A stretch of 64,000 nt of DNA, from positions 1-64,000 of the forward strand of contig CAYMCZ010000007.1 in assembly GCA_964389285.1 (NCBI GenBank), read 5' to 3'. Below the pieces are notes generated by a model. It saw only the letters and a program-made list of their open reading frames with translations, was not told where the DNA came from and ran no database searches. Below, one piece after another: positions 1-8,547 of this stretch; position 1 is the stretch's first letter, and each line of letters starts with the position of its first letter. The translations under genes were made by a program, and so were the position numbers. This stretch comes from Alectryocaccobium sp964389285 (GTDB lineage: Bacteria > Bacillota > Clostridia > Lachnospirales > Lachnospiraceae).

Positions 1-64
1 TTTTGGTAGTAAACTACTGTCTTTAATAAAGACCCCCGCTAACTAAATGACATTGATATAAAAC

Positions 65-237
65 GGGGCTATCGCATTATGAATTCTCATGAATATTCTT
101 CCGGGAACCGTTCGCACTTAGTCCTCGCGTAGCGGTACTAAAACTCACGCCGCACTTACGTTTGCGTTCGTTAAGTACCGACGCTGCGGATGTTCCCTCC
201 AGAATATTCATTCGGTTTTCATAAGGCGACAGCCCCC
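65..237 (-). repeat. Dispersed palindromic repeat, copy A
   Basis: This is one of three related elements in the window (others at 8358-8527 and 51403-51624). Read on the minus strand it starts GGGGGCTGTCGC and ends GCGATAGCCCC, so the ends are inverted repeats. Inside are nested pairs: ATGAATATTCT with AGAATATTCAT, GGGAAC with GTTCCC, and CGGTACT with AGTACCG. It lies just past the stop of the DUF6465 gene, in the same reading direction, and is followed by CGTTTTAT, so it may also end that transcript. No coding potential is evident. It could be a MITE-like element or a structured RNA tail. Confidence 0.75.
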
Positions 238-256
238 TTAATACTGCTTAAAAGGA

Positions 257-637
257 TTACCAGAGTTCTACGTAATCTTCTTCGCCGTCAGCCACATAGA
301 AAGCCTTGTTTTCTTCGGGCTTAACATAGATTCTGAATTCTTCGTAAACCTTAGCTCCGATTTTGTCGTTTACTTTGGCAACGATCTCATCGATATGAAT
401 CTCTCCGCCCATAATCGACTGAATAGCAACAGAAGGCGCGATAGCTTTTTTGCGTGCTGTTGTCTTTTTAACGGTATCGCTTGCGCCTTTAGCTGCCGCA
501 GCCGCAGTCTTCTTAGCGGTAGTTGCGGTTTTCTTTGCGGTAGTTGCGGTTTTTTTAGCCGCTTTTTTAGTTGCTTCTCCGGCTTTGCCGGCAACTGCCT
601 TTACTTCTGAAATTGCATCAGTTGATTTTTTTGCCAT
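257..637 (-). CDS. DUF6465 family protein with lysine/alanine-rich tail
   Basis: The 126-residue product has two parts. Residues 1 to about 62 are almost only Lys, Ala and Thr, with repeated AKKTATT units, much like a histone H1 tail. Residues about 63-126 form a compact mixed domain ending in acidic residues and VELW, which I recognise as DUF6465, a family common in Lachnospiraceae with no established function. I chose the ATG at 637 because AGAGGAG sits 7 bases before it; two upstream starts are too close to or before that site. The basic tail suggests contact with DNA, RNA or cell-wall polyanions, but this is inference. It stands alone, with the palindromic repeat at its 3' side. Confidence 0.75.
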   Translation of the reverse strand: MAKKSTDAISEVKAVAGKAGEATKKAAKKTATTAKKTATTAKKTAAAAAKGASDTVKKTTARKKAIAPSVAIQSIMGGEIHIDEIVAKVNDKIGAKVYEEFRIYVKPEENKAFYVADGEEDYVELW

Positions 638-811
638 TTTCATACTCCTCTTATAATACATTTTTTTAACATAATACTATATAATACACTGTTATCACAA
701 ACGTTGCAAGCCTTTTTATGTACAAAAATCTTAAAAGTATTATATAAAAAACGTCAAAACTATACAATAACGGATTTTTAGTCAGTATCTTTTAAAAATA
801 ATACCGTCATT

Positions 812-2182
812 TTAAAATAAAACCGCCGTGGCGATCCTGAAATAAACCATCAGGGATATCGCGTCAACTATTGTAGTAATAAACGGGCTTGCCATTACCG
901 CGGGATCGAATCCCAGTTTTTTCGCCAGTATCGGAAGCGAACAGCCGATTACCTTTGCAACAAGTACGGTAAGCGCAAGCGTGGCGCATACGACCGCGGC
1001 AACGACCACGGTAACTTCGGTATTGCCGAGCAGCATCCGATCCACAATCATTATCTTGGCGAAGCAGGCCCCAGCAAGAGTGCATCCGCAAAGCACCGCC
1101 GTCCTGATTTCTTTCCAGATAACCTTTACAATATCCGAAAATTCCACCTCTCCAAGGGAAATGGCACGTATCACGGTAACTGAAGACTGTGAACCCGAAT
1201 TACCGCCCGTATCCATCAGCATGGGTATAAATGCCGTCAGAACGACCTGTGCCGCCAGGGCATTTTCAAAATTTGTTATTATTATGCCCGTGAACGTGGC
1301 CGAAACCATCAAAAGAAGCAGCCAAGGGATACGGTGTCTGTATACTTCAAGGGTAGTCTGTCGGAGGAAAGGCTTATCTGACGGCGTCATACCTGCCATG
1401 ATCTCCATATCTTCCGTCGTCTCTTCTTCCATGATATCCATGGCGTCGTCGAATGTTACGATACCGACCATACGGTTTTCCATATCAACTACGGGCAGTG
1501 CCAGAAAATCGTATTTCTGCAAAAGCTGTACGGCTTCTTCCTGATCCGCCATAGTATTTACCGAAATGACGTTTTCGTTCATCAGCTCGCTGATTTTCTG
1601 ATCGTCGGATGAGCTGAGCAGCAGATCCTTGACCGTAACGGTACCCATAAGCTTTCTGTTTTCGGTTACATAACAGGTATAGATCGTCTCTTTATCCACG
1701 CCCGTTCTTCTGATACGGGTTATGGCCTCCCCGACCGTCATTTTATATCTGAGGGAGACGTATTCCGTTGTCATAATTGATCCGGCAGAATTTTCCGGAT
1801 ACTGCAATATCTCGTTTATCTGCCGTCTTTTTTGCGGATTAACCTGCGCCAGTATCCTTTTTACCACATTTGCGGGCATTTCTTCCACAAGATCAACGGC
1901 GTCATCCACATATAATTCGTCGATAACGGCTTTCAGTTCCTGATCTGAAAACTGCGTTATCAAAAGCTCCTGCTCCTCAGGCTCCATTTCCACAAAACAG
2001 TCCGCCGCGGCTTCCTTTGGAAGCAGTCTGAAAATAAGCGGAATATGTTCTTTTTTTATATCCTCGAAACATGCAGCAATGTCAGCAGGATTCATTGTGA
2101 CGAGAATATCTTTTATGGCCTGATACTTTCTTTCTTCAAGCAGCTTTTCAAGAGTCTGTTCGATAGTCACTTTTTCTGCCAT
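812..2182 (-). CDS. mgtE: Magnesium transporter MgtE
   Basis: MgtE is a Mg2+-selective membrane channel gated by cytosolic Mg2+. The 456-residue length is typical. Residues 1 to about 130 form the acidic helical N domain (LLPKEAAADCFVEMEPEEQE), residues about 135-260 hold two CBS domains, and from about 285 there are five membrane helices. The pore signature GGNSGSQ is present after the first helix, and the last helix carries the conserved acidic residue in ITTIVDAISLM. The start has GGAGGTG 6 bases upstream. It is the only gene of its transcript, behind a roughly 200-base leader (2183-2380) that folds strongly and holds a short reading frame, which suggests control by the leader. Confidence 0.95.
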   Translation of the reverse strand: MAEKVTIEQTLEKLLEERKYQAIKDILVTMNPADIAACFEDIKKEHIPLIFRLLPKEAAADCFVEMEPEEQELLITQFSDQELKAVIDELYVDDAVDLVEEMPANVVKRILAQVNPQKRRQINEILQYPENSAGSIMTTEYVSLRYKMTVGEAITRIRRTGVDKETIYTCYVTENRKLMGTVTVKDLLLSSSDDQKISELMNENVISVNTMADQEEAVQLLQKYDFLALPVVDMENRMVGIVTFDDAMDIMEEETTEDMEIMAGMTPSDKPFLRQTTLEVYRHRIPWLLLLMVSATFTGIIITNFENALAAQVVLTAFIPMLMDTGGNSGSQSSVTVIRAISLGEVEFSDIVKVIWKEIRTAVLCGCTLAGACFAKIMIVDRMLLGNTEVTVVVAAVVCATLALTVLVAKVIGCSLPILAKKLGFDPAVMASPFITTIVDAISLMVYFRIATAVLF

Positions 2183-2206
2183 TGTTCACCTCCGTACACT
2201 TTAATA

Positions 2207-2299
2207 CGGTGCTCCCGGGCAGACCTTGCTCTTTAGATAACGAAGAAACACCATGTAAGCGGCATTTCTTCGCCGTGCTTTCGGTCTGCAGGCGCACCG
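2207..2299 (-). promoter_or_regulatory. Structured 5' leader of mgtE
   Basis: Two long pairings can be read directly in the mgtE leader. GGTCTGC/GCACCG at 2207-2225 pairs with CGGTGC/GCAGACC at 2283-2299, giving 7 plus 6 base pairs around an internal loop. Inside it, 2241-2248 pairs perfectly with 2265-2272 (CGAAGAAA/TTTCTTCG). A third segment, 2258-2264, in that inner loop is complementary to 2322-2328 further upstream, so a pseudoknot or alternative fold is possible. I do not see the conserved sequence of the known M-box (ykoK) Mg2+ riboswitch. The location directly before mgtE suggests a metal-responsive or translation-coupled switch. Confidence 0.55.
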
Positions 2300-2346
2300 C
2301 CGGACTTTCGATCCTTGGATGTGCCGCTTCTACTGCCAGCGTCCAT
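2233..2346 (-). CDS. Candidate leader peptide upstream of mgtE
   Basis: A 37-codon frame starts with ATG at 2346, with AAAGGAGG exactly 6 bases upstream, as good as any site in the window. The product begins MDAGSRSG, is rich in Lys, Arg, Gly and Asp, and ends in a hydrophobic TWCFFVI. It overlaps the paired segments of the mgtE leader, so translating ribosomes would open them. No family is recognised. The strong ribosome binding site supports it; the odd composition argues that the act of translation, or nothing at all, matters rather than the peptide. Confidence 0.4.
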   Translation of the reverse strand: MDAGSRSGTSKDRKSGGAPADRKHGEEMPLTWCFFVI

Positions 2347-2386
2347 AGTGTTCCTCCTTTCCGCAAATCATTTTAAAACTCAAAAT

Positions 2387-2417
2387 ATTATAATACCATT
2401 AAAGATTCTTTTGTCAA
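2387..2417 (-). promoter_or_regulatory. Promoter of mgtE
   Basis: On the minus strand a perfect -35 TTGACA (2412-2417) is followed by TATAAT (2387-2392) 19 bases on, or by overlapping ATTATA at 17 bases. Transcription would start near 2380, leaving about 200 bases of leader before the mgtE start codon. Confidence 0.6.
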
Positions 2418-2438
2418 CGCCTCCCGTAATAAATTACG

Positions 2439-5400
2439 TCAGTCGCCCCTTAAAGCTATTACGGGATCGCTTTTTGAGGCTTTATGCGCGGGCAGAAGAC
2501 CGCTTATTACGTTTACGCCTATGCTGAGCGCCATAAGCAAAAGGCACAGCGGCAGCGTAAGAAAGATTGTAATTTCAACATTTGTAAACGAGGCTATTAA
2601 ATAATTGCCGAGGGCGCATAACGCCAGGGAAACCCCCAGACCGATACTGCCCGCGAAAAGCCCCGTAATAAATGTCTCTGCATTAAAAATGCTGGCTATA
2701 TTTCTCTTGGACGCGCCTATCGCCCGCAGTATGCCTATTTCTTTTTTGCGCTCCAATACACTTATATGCGTGATAACGCTGATCATGATTGCAGAGACGA
2801 TCAGGGATATCGCAACAAGAGCGATAAGAGAGATACTTATGACATTTATGATACGGCTTATGGATGTCATCATGGAGCCCGCAATGTCACTGTAGGTTAT
2901 TATCTTATCTTTTTCTCCGGCTTTCTCCATATCGTCATTGTATTTTGCAAGGATTTCGTTGATACGCGTTTTACTGTCAAAATTCTTGGGGTAAATGGTT
3001 ATCTGATAAGGAGAATTTTCGGGCGCGTAACCCAGCTTTGACAGATTGTTTTCATAAGAAACAATGTTTCCGACCACAAAAGAGGACATCATATCCGAAA
3101 TGCTGAACTTGTCCATATCCAGGGAAAATGCCTTTATAAAAGCTTCTTTATCTACCGTAAAAAGCCCTCCCATATTTTCCATGGCGGACGCAAGCACACC
3201 CACAACGGCATTTTGTATGGCCGGAACCACGGAGTTTTGCATTGCCGAAGCGATTGCCTCTCCTATGCTTTCCGCAAGCCGGTTTTGTATATCGGAAGGA
3301 ATGGCGTTTTGAAGCGCGTCCGCTAAAGCTTCAGATAACTGTGCCTGCAGGGCCTGAGCCATTTCGTTTATACGCTCTGCCGCCTTAGACATATCCACAT
3401 GGGCGACAACAAAATTCATGAGCTTCGCCTGAACTTCTTCTGTTGCCAGAAGCTCCGAAAATTCTTTCATAATCGTGTCAGGATTTACCGCAATATTATT
3501 GAAAACATACGTCGCAAATCCCACTGTTATATCATCCGCGAATGCGGTCAGCTCTTCCCGCAGGATTTCAACTATCTTTTCAAATGTGGTGCCTTCATCC
3601 GCGATCCTCTGCGCGGTTTTGCTGGCAGACGCCTCTAAAATCTGAAGCGCTTCAGCTGATGATACGTATTCTATGGCCATCTGGGGAACTCTTTTAAGTT
3701 CGTTCTGGATTCTGATTACCAGCTCATTTAAATATTCTCCCGCAATATCTTTTATCAGAGCCTCGATATCATCTGAAGTTGTATTAAATGAAACAAGAGA
3801 CAATATCTCTTTCAGGTCATTTTCGGAAATGTTCAAAAAGCTGCCGCCAAGGTCTATCCCCGAAAAATCAAGCGCGGATAAATCAAGGCCCGATAAGTCA
3901 ACTCCGGAAAGATCAAAGCCTGAATAATCCATATCCGAAAGATTAAAACTTTCTGATATTATACGGGATATATCCCGCGCTCCTTCTTCGACGGAGAAAG
4001 CCTGCTCCATGGCTTCCTGATCTATGGTCACGGCATCCATAAGGCCGCTGAGACGAAGGATACTGCCGCTGTCTTCACCGAATTCCTGTCCCGTAAATAT
4101 ATTAATATCGGGATTAGCCATCTGCGCTTTTACCACTTCCGACTCCGCCGCCTCAGCTGATAAATATTCTATAAGCTCTGGAGTGTAATTAATACCGGTC
4201 GAAAGCATCTCCTGAGATGTTTTGTCTTTGTTTTGCACTACCCCGACAACTTTTAAGTCTATGGCGTTTTCGTATTCTTTTTGGACGGTATCACTGCTGA
4301 CGGTGACTCTTGACCATGTCTTGTTTTCTTTGTCATATTTATAAAGCTTTGCGGCATTTATAACCTTAAAGCTCTTTCCGATAAAATCATCATACGTATA
4401 ATCGGATATGTCGTCTCTTAGCTCAACATTTTTTCCAGTAACAAGGCTTCTGGCCATCTCGTCCAGCTCGTCCGTATCCAAAAAGCCCATGGGATACAGG
4501 GCCGTGTCCGTAATGCTTCCGTCTTTTGAAAGCACGACTACGCATTCATCGTATTTTTCCGCCCATCTGCCGGCTTTTACGTTATATTCGTTCTGATAAA
4601 GCTGCCTTGTCTGCGGAAGCTGGTAAAACGCTACCAGATTAACCATTTTCGCGCTGGCAAAATCCAGGCCTATGTCATCCAGTGCCTGGTCAGGATTTAT
4701 CTGTCTTATCTTACCCTTGTTTTTTATGAAAACCTGCGGGATTACATTATAACTATACTCAACGGCTCTCGCGTTTTCATCAATGCCGCTTTTTCCGCTG
4801 TCCAGAAAAACCTTCAGGGACGCCAGGTCGTTATTGGTCAGACCTCCGGCATACCGGTGTACCATCTGATTTACCTTTACAACGGTATTGCTGTTATCCA
4901 CTTCGGTATTTGTACTCATACCAAACATATCCATGTAGCTGGCTATGTTAATACCCTGCTGCTCTATTATAATCGGATATTGTAGTACCGTATTTTCCTC
5001 TATTCGCCTTATATAATCGTTTACCCCGTTAGTGAGCGCCATAATAAGGGCAATTCCAATAATTCCTATGGAACCGGCAATTGCGACAAGCGCGGTCCTT
5101 TTTTTCTTTGTGCCCAGATTGTTAAAACTCAGAGTAAGCGCGCTCAGAAATGACAGCGACGCCTTTTTTCCCCTTTGCACTGCCGCTGCCGAAGCTGCCG
5201 CGCCCATACCTGCCGCCGCGCCCATGCCTGCCGCCGCGCCTAAATTTGCCGCCGCGCCATCCGGCATATAGGGGTCCGTATCGCCCACAACCTGTCCGTC
5301 TTTGATACGGACTATCCTCGTGGCGTATTCATCTGCAAGCTCGGTGTTGTGCGTTACCATGACGACAAGCCTGTCTTTGGATACTTCTTTGAGCAGGTTC

Positions 5401-5942
5401 AGCACCTGAATACTTGTCTCTGAATCAAGCGCGCCCGTAGGCTCGTCGGCAAGCACTATTTTAGGGTCGTTTACAAGAGCCCTGGCTATGGCAACCCTTT
5501 GCATCTGTCCTCCGGAGAGCTGACCGGGTTTTTTATGCATGTGGTCTTTCAGTCCCACATTTTCAAGAGCTTCGATCGCCCGCGCCTTTCGCTCGCCGGC
5601 CGATATGCCGGAAATGGACATAGCGATTTCCACGTTTGAAAGAATACTCTGGTGGGTTATCAGATTATAGTTCTGAAATACAAAGCCTACCGTATGGTTT
5701 CTGTAAACATCCCAGTCACGGTCTTTGTATTTTTCAGTGGAAATACCGTTTATAATGAGCTTTCCGCTGTCATACCTGTCAAGCCCTCCGATAATATTCA
5801 AAAGCGTGGTCTTTCCCGAGCCCGAAGGCCCTAAAACAGCGACAAATTCATGTTCCCTCAGATTGATCGTCACGCCGTCCAATGCTTTTTGCACAAGCTT
5901 TCCGGTATTATATTCTTTTTTTATATCCTTAAGCTGAAGCAT
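2439..5942 (-). CDS. Fused ABC transporter ATPase-permease (MacB/FtsX type)
   Basis: This 1167-residue protein joins an ABC ATPase to a permease. The ATPase (residues 1 to about 230) has Walker A GPSGSGKT, signature LSGGQMQR, Walker B VLADEPTG and switch His in VMVTHN, the pattern of the MacB/LolD class. A linker of Ala, Gly and Met repeats follows (GAAAGMGAAAGMG). One membrane helix comes next, then an extracytoplasmic region of some 700 residues, then three C-terminal helices with the FtsX-type EIGILRAIGASKRNI motif. The outer region contains a run of SGxDL-like five-residue repeats and Ala/Gln-rich amphipathic stretches. Such proteins usually export peptides or move lipoproteins rather than import solutes. 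GAGGTGG precedes the ATG at 5942; the GTG three codons earlier overlaps it. Substrate unknown. Confidence 0.85.
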   Translation of the reverse strand: MLQLKDIKKEYNTGKLVQKALDGVTINLREHEFVAVLGPSGSGKTTLLNIIGGLDRYDSGKLIINGISTEKYKDRDWDVYRNHTVGFVFQNYNLITHQSILSNVEIAMSISGISAGERKARAIEALENVGLKDHMHKKPGQLSGGQMQRVAIARALVNDPKIVLADEPTGALDSETSIQVLNLLKEVSKDRLVVMVTHNTELADEYATRIVRIKDGQVVGDTDPYMPDGAAANLGAAAGMGAAAGMGAAASAAAVQRGKKASLSFLSALTLSFNNLGTKKKRTALVAIAGSIGIIGIALIMALTNGVNDYIRRIEENTVLQYPIIIEQQGINIASYMDMFGMSTNTEVDNSNTVVKVNQMVHRYAGGLTNNDLASLKVFLDSGKSGIDENARAVEYSYNVIPQVFIKNKGKIRQINPDQALDDIGLDFASAKMVNLVAFYQLPQTRQLYQNEYNVKAGRWAEKYDECVVVLSKDGSITDTALYPMGFLDTDELDEMARSLVTGKNVELRDDISDYTYDDFIGKSFKVINAAKLYKYDKENKTWSRVTVSSDTVQKEYENAIDLKVVGVVQNKDKTSQEMLSTGINYTPELIEYLSAEAAESEVVKAQMANPDINIFTGQEFGEDSGSILRLSGLMDAVTIDQEAMEQAFSVEEGARDISRIISESFNLSDMDYSGFDLSGVDLSGLDLSALDFSGIDLGGSFLNISENDLKEILSLVSFNTTSDDIEALIKDIAGEYLNELVIRIQNELKRVPQMAIEYVSSAEALQILEASASKTAQRIADEGTTFEKIVEILREELTAFADDITVGFATYVFNNIAVNPDTIMKEFSELLATEEVQAKLMNFVVAHVDMSKAAERINEMAQALQAQLSEALADALQNAIPSDIQNRLAESIGEAIASAMQNSVVPAIQNAVVGVLASAMENMGGLFTVDKEAFIKAFSLDMDKFSISDMMSSFVVGNIVSYENNLSKLGYAPENSPYQITIYPKNFDSKTRINEILAKYNDDMEKAGEKDKIITYSDIAGSMMTSISRIINVISISLIALVAISLIVSAIMISVITHISVLERKKEIGILRAIGASKRNIASIFNAETFITGLFAGSIGLGVSLALCALGNYLIASFTNVEITIFLTLPLCLLLMALSIGVNVISGLLPAHKASKSDPVIALRGD

Positions 5943-5977
5943 CTTTGCCACCTCGATTCAATATGAGTGCTGGGTAT

Positions 5978-6032
5978 AAAAAAGCAGGGACCGCCGCATT
6001 CTGAAAACAAAAGAATATTGCCGCAGTCCCTG
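5978..6032 (-). terminator. Terminator of the telA-xpaC operon
   Basis: On the minus strand an imperfect stem (GGGACTGCGGCAATATTCT against AGAATGCGGCGGTCCC) is followed by GCTTTTTTAT. It lies just past the stop of the XpaC-like gene and before the ABC transporter start. Confidence 0.7.
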
Positions 6033-6036
6033 AGCC

Positions 6037-6639
6037 TTAAAGAGTCAGGCTGATTTTCTGTTCTTCGTCTTTTTCTTCCGGTTTTGCTTCTTTAGAGGTT
6101 TCCGCATCATCCAGAAGCCCTTCTCTTTTTGCCGTCATCCTCATAGCTTCTATGTCTACGGTAATGTTCAGTTTGTCGTCTTCAAACAGTCCCGCATACT
6201 GTTTGCTCATCGCGGTCTTTGCTTCCGAAAGATACGCGCTCACCTTTTCGGTCATATCATCCGCAGGTATGCCGCTTTCTTCAAGCCGCTGATATTTTGT
6301 AATAACGTCGCCTATGGTCGGCATATAATAATTCAGAAACTGACGTGCCGCAGGAATCTGTTCCTGCTTGTCACGCAGAGTCTGTAAGGTCATGTCAAGC
6401 TGACTGCATATATCGTTGCCTTTTTTATGTATATCCGGATTTTTGACCTTCATTACCATCCGGCGAAGATGCATAAGATTTTCACGAGCCTTTGCCAGTA
6501 TGGCCGCGTTTTCATCCGTCAGCGCCTTTCCTTCGGCCTTTTTCTTTTTAAGGTCGTCATTTGATACTTTTGAGGAAAATGCGACTATTCCCACAAGTCC
6601 GGCAACCACAACTATGGCGATTATTATTCCGATAGCCAC
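6037..6639 (-). CDS. XpaC-like membrane-anchored protein
   Basis: The 200-residue product begins with one membrane helix (IGIIIAIVVVAGLVGIVAF), followed by a cytosolic helical domain. The stretch ARQFLNYYMPTIGDVITKY and the later LNITVDIEAMRMTAKREGL match the pattern of XpaC/5-bromo-4-chloroindolyl phosphate hydrolysis proteins. It lies right after a TelA homologue, and xpaC-telA pairing is known in Firmicutes. The start is GTG at 6639, with AAAGGAG 7 bases upstream. Its biochemical role is not established; a link to envelope stress or tellurite/antibiotic tolerance is suggested only by the neighbour. Confidence 0.75.
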   Translation of the reverse strand: MAIGIIIAIVVVAGLVGIVAFSSKVSNDDLKKKKAEGKALTDENAAILAKARENLMHLRRMVMKVKNPDIHKKGNDICSQLDMTLQTLRDKQEQIPAARQFLNYYMPTIGDVITKYQRLEESGIPADDMTEKVSAYLSEAKTAMSKQYAGLFEDDKLNITVDIEAMRMTAKREGLLDDAETSKEAKPEEKDEEQKISLTL

Positions 6640-6681
6640 TGGATCACTCCTTTCATAAGGTTTTTCGAATCCGGCTAAGCA

Positions 6682-7842
6682 TTACACGTTCTGGCCTTTA
6701 ATATCCAGCAGCTTCTGACGAAGTTCGGCTTCGATCTGTCCGAGTTCGGCTTCGGCCTCACGCCTTTTGATGCGGCCTTCTTCCTGTATGCTGATAACCT
6801 CATCCAGAGTTGCTATAAGCTGTTCGTTGCTGTAGCGCACGGTTTCCATATCAATGATGCCTCTCTCGCTTTCTTTGGCAATCTCAACGCTGCCCTGTTT
6901 GAGCGTATCGGCATTTTTCTTAATGAGTTCGTTTGTAAGATCAGTGACTTTGCGCTGCGCTTCCATGGCACTTTGTGAATGAGAAATGCCAAGAGCCAGA
7001 ACCATCTGGTTTTTCCAGAGGGGAATGGTGTTGTTAATCGTTGACTGGATTTTTTCCACCATAAGAGAATCGCTGTTCTGTACAAGTCTGATCTGCGGAG
7101 CCATCTGCATGCTGATAGTCCTGGTGAGCTCCAGATCATTGATTTTTTTCTCAAACCTGTCGCAAAGGGCGGCAAAATCATTCGCGGCCTGAGCGTCCTC
7201 GGTAAGGCCTGAAGCCTTTGCCTTTTCCTGAAGCTCTACAAGCGTGGTCGCTCTTTCTTTTTCAAGTCTCTGCTTGCCCGCAATGATGTACATGGTCAGC
7301 TCTTTAAAATAAACGAGGTTTGTATCATACATCTTATCCAGCATGATGATATCCTTCTGAAGCTGGTTGGAATGATCCTCAAGCACACCCACTATTTTGT
7401 TTACATTTCCCTCGGCCGTAGTGTATTTTGCCTTGAGCTTCGCGACATCCGCGATCTTGCTTTTCACCTTGCCGAAAAGGCCTTTTTTCTCTTCTTCTCC
7501 TACCGAAAAGCCCTTGAGCTCCGTAACCAGATTTGAAAGCATCGCGCCTACCTCGGTAAGATCCTTGGTCTTTACTCCGTCAAGCGCGTTATCCGCAAAG
7601 CCTGCAACCTTTTTCTGCGCCGTCGCGCCGTACTGCATGACTATTCCTGAGTCCTTTATATTGATTTTTTCAGAGAAATCAGATACCATCTTTTTCTCTT
7701 CGTCGCTCAGTTTTACGTCTTCGAGATATCCGTGCTTTACGGCTTCTTCCGACATCCCCTCTGTTGCTGACGCAACTGACGCAGGCGCTGAAGCGCTTTG
7801 TGCCGACGGTTCAAGTTCCAATGTGATTTTAGCTTCATCCAT
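6682..7842 (-). CDS. telA: TelA/YaaN family toxic anion resistance protein
   Basis: The 386-residue length and the largely helical, coiled-coil sequence match the TelA family (PF05816). Recognisable blocks are VGVLEDHSNQLQKDIIMLDKM, the tyrosine-containing LVYFKELTMYI and the motif RLVQNSDSLMVEKIQSTI followed by TIPLWKNQMVLAL. Members are linked to tolerance of tellurite, nisin and cephalosporins, but the molecular activity is unknown. It is the first gene of a two-gene unit with the XpaC-like gene, 42 bases apart, with a promoter at 7915-7944. The start has AAGGAGA upstream. Confidence 0.9.
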   Translation of the reverse strand: MDEAKITLELEPSAQSASAPASVASATEGMSEEAVKHGYLEDVKLSDEEKKMVSDFSEKINIKDSGIVMQYGATAQKKVAGFADNALDGVKTKDLTEVGAMLSNLVTELKGFSVGEEEKKGLFGKVKSKIADVAKLKAKYTTAEGNVNKIVGVLEDHSNQLQKDIIMLDKMYDTNLVYFKELTMYIIAGKQRLEKERATTLVELQEKAKASGLTEDAQAANDFAALCDRFEKKINDLELTRTISMQMAPQIRLVQNSDSLMVEKIQSTINNTIPLWKNQMVLALGISHSQSAMEAQRKVTDLTNELIKKNADTLKQGSVEIAKESERGIIDMETVRYSNEQLIATLDEVISIQEEGRIKRREAEAELGQIEAELRQKLLDIKGQNV

Positions 7843-7914
7843 ATCTGATTTCTCCTTTTTGTGTGTTTTTTTTAAAAGACATTCTCTGTCGTTTTACAAT
7901 ACTCATTTTAATTG

Positions 7915-7944
7915 ATTATACGCCAAACAGCGGGCTTTTTGCAA
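7915..7944 (-). promoter_or_regulatory. Promoter of telA-xpaC
   Basis: Minus-strand TTGCAA (7939-7944) and a perfect TATAAT (7915-7920) with 18 bases between them, about 70 bases before the telA start codon. Confidence 0.6.
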
Positions 7945-7953
7945 GGCGCGGTA

Positions 7954-8262
7954 TTATCCCTCTTTTTCATTTTTTTCGTCAAAAGTCCAGTTCATTATAC
8001 TCTCCGAAGAAACCTTTAACCTGATATAGGCATTATAAAGCTCTCTCACGGTTTTTTCGGTAATTCTGCCCGTATTAATCTTTTCAAGCAGTGCCTTCAT
8101 AGTCCGGCAGTCGTCATGGAGCTGCATTTTAAAAGTCAGGACATTGCGAGTTCCGCCCGCTCTCATGCGCTCTTCCGTTTCTGCAACAAGACGGGAGGAC
8201 AGCTCTGTGATTTTTTTTAATTCGTCGGTCATTTCAATCGACTCTTTTTTTCTTCCGAACAA
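7954..8262 (-). CDS. Small helical hypothetical protein
   Basis: A 102-residue, charged, probably helical protein with no domain I recognise. I chose the TTG at 8262, giving a protein that begins MFGRKKESIE, because AGGAGAG lies about 5 bases upstream; an earlier TTG at 8298 has no comparable site. It is upstream of telA, separated by the telA promoter, and may belong to the same functional group. The palindromic repeat copy B lies on its 5' side. No function can be assigned. Confidence 0.55.
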   Translation of the reverse strand: MFGRKKESIEMTDELKKITELSSRLVAETEERMRAGGTRNVLTFKMQLHDDCRTMKALLEKINTGRITEKTVRELYNAYIRLKVSSESIMNWTFDEKNEKEG

Positions 8263-8357
8263 AGCTTCTCTCCTGTTTAGCACTCCTGAAATCTGCAACT
8301 TGAATTATATACCATTATCTCTTAACGGTCAAAATATATCTGTATGCAAAATCAAAC

Positions 8358-8527
8358 GGGGCTGTCGCAATATACAAAAAGAATGAATATTCTGAAAGGG
8401 ACATCCGCAACGCCGGTACTTAGCGAACGCAAGCGTAGCGATGCGTGAGGTTAGTACCGCTGCGTGAGGACTAAGCGCGAGCGGTCCCTGGAAGAATATT
8501 CATGATAATGTATAATGCGACAGCCCC
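8358..8527 (+). repeat. Dispersed palindromic repeat, copy B
   Basis: Same element as at 65-237 and 51403-51624, here read on the plus strand. The ends are GGGGCTGTCGC and GCGACAGCCCC. Inner pairs are ATGAATATTCT/AGAATATTCAT, GGGAC/GTCCC and CGGTACT/AGTACCG. It lies 21 bases past the stop of the lipoprotein gene at 8548. The GGGAC/GTCCC pair differs from the GGGAAC/GTTCCC of copy A by loss of one base on each side, so pairing is kept. Confidence 0.75.
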
Positions 8528-8547
8528 GAATTTCCGTAAACGGCAAA

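Noticed and set aside
2183..2380. M-box (ykoK) Mg2+ riboswitch before mgtE
   Set aside because: The conserved M-box sequence blocks are not seen; only a different set of stems and a short reading frame are present.
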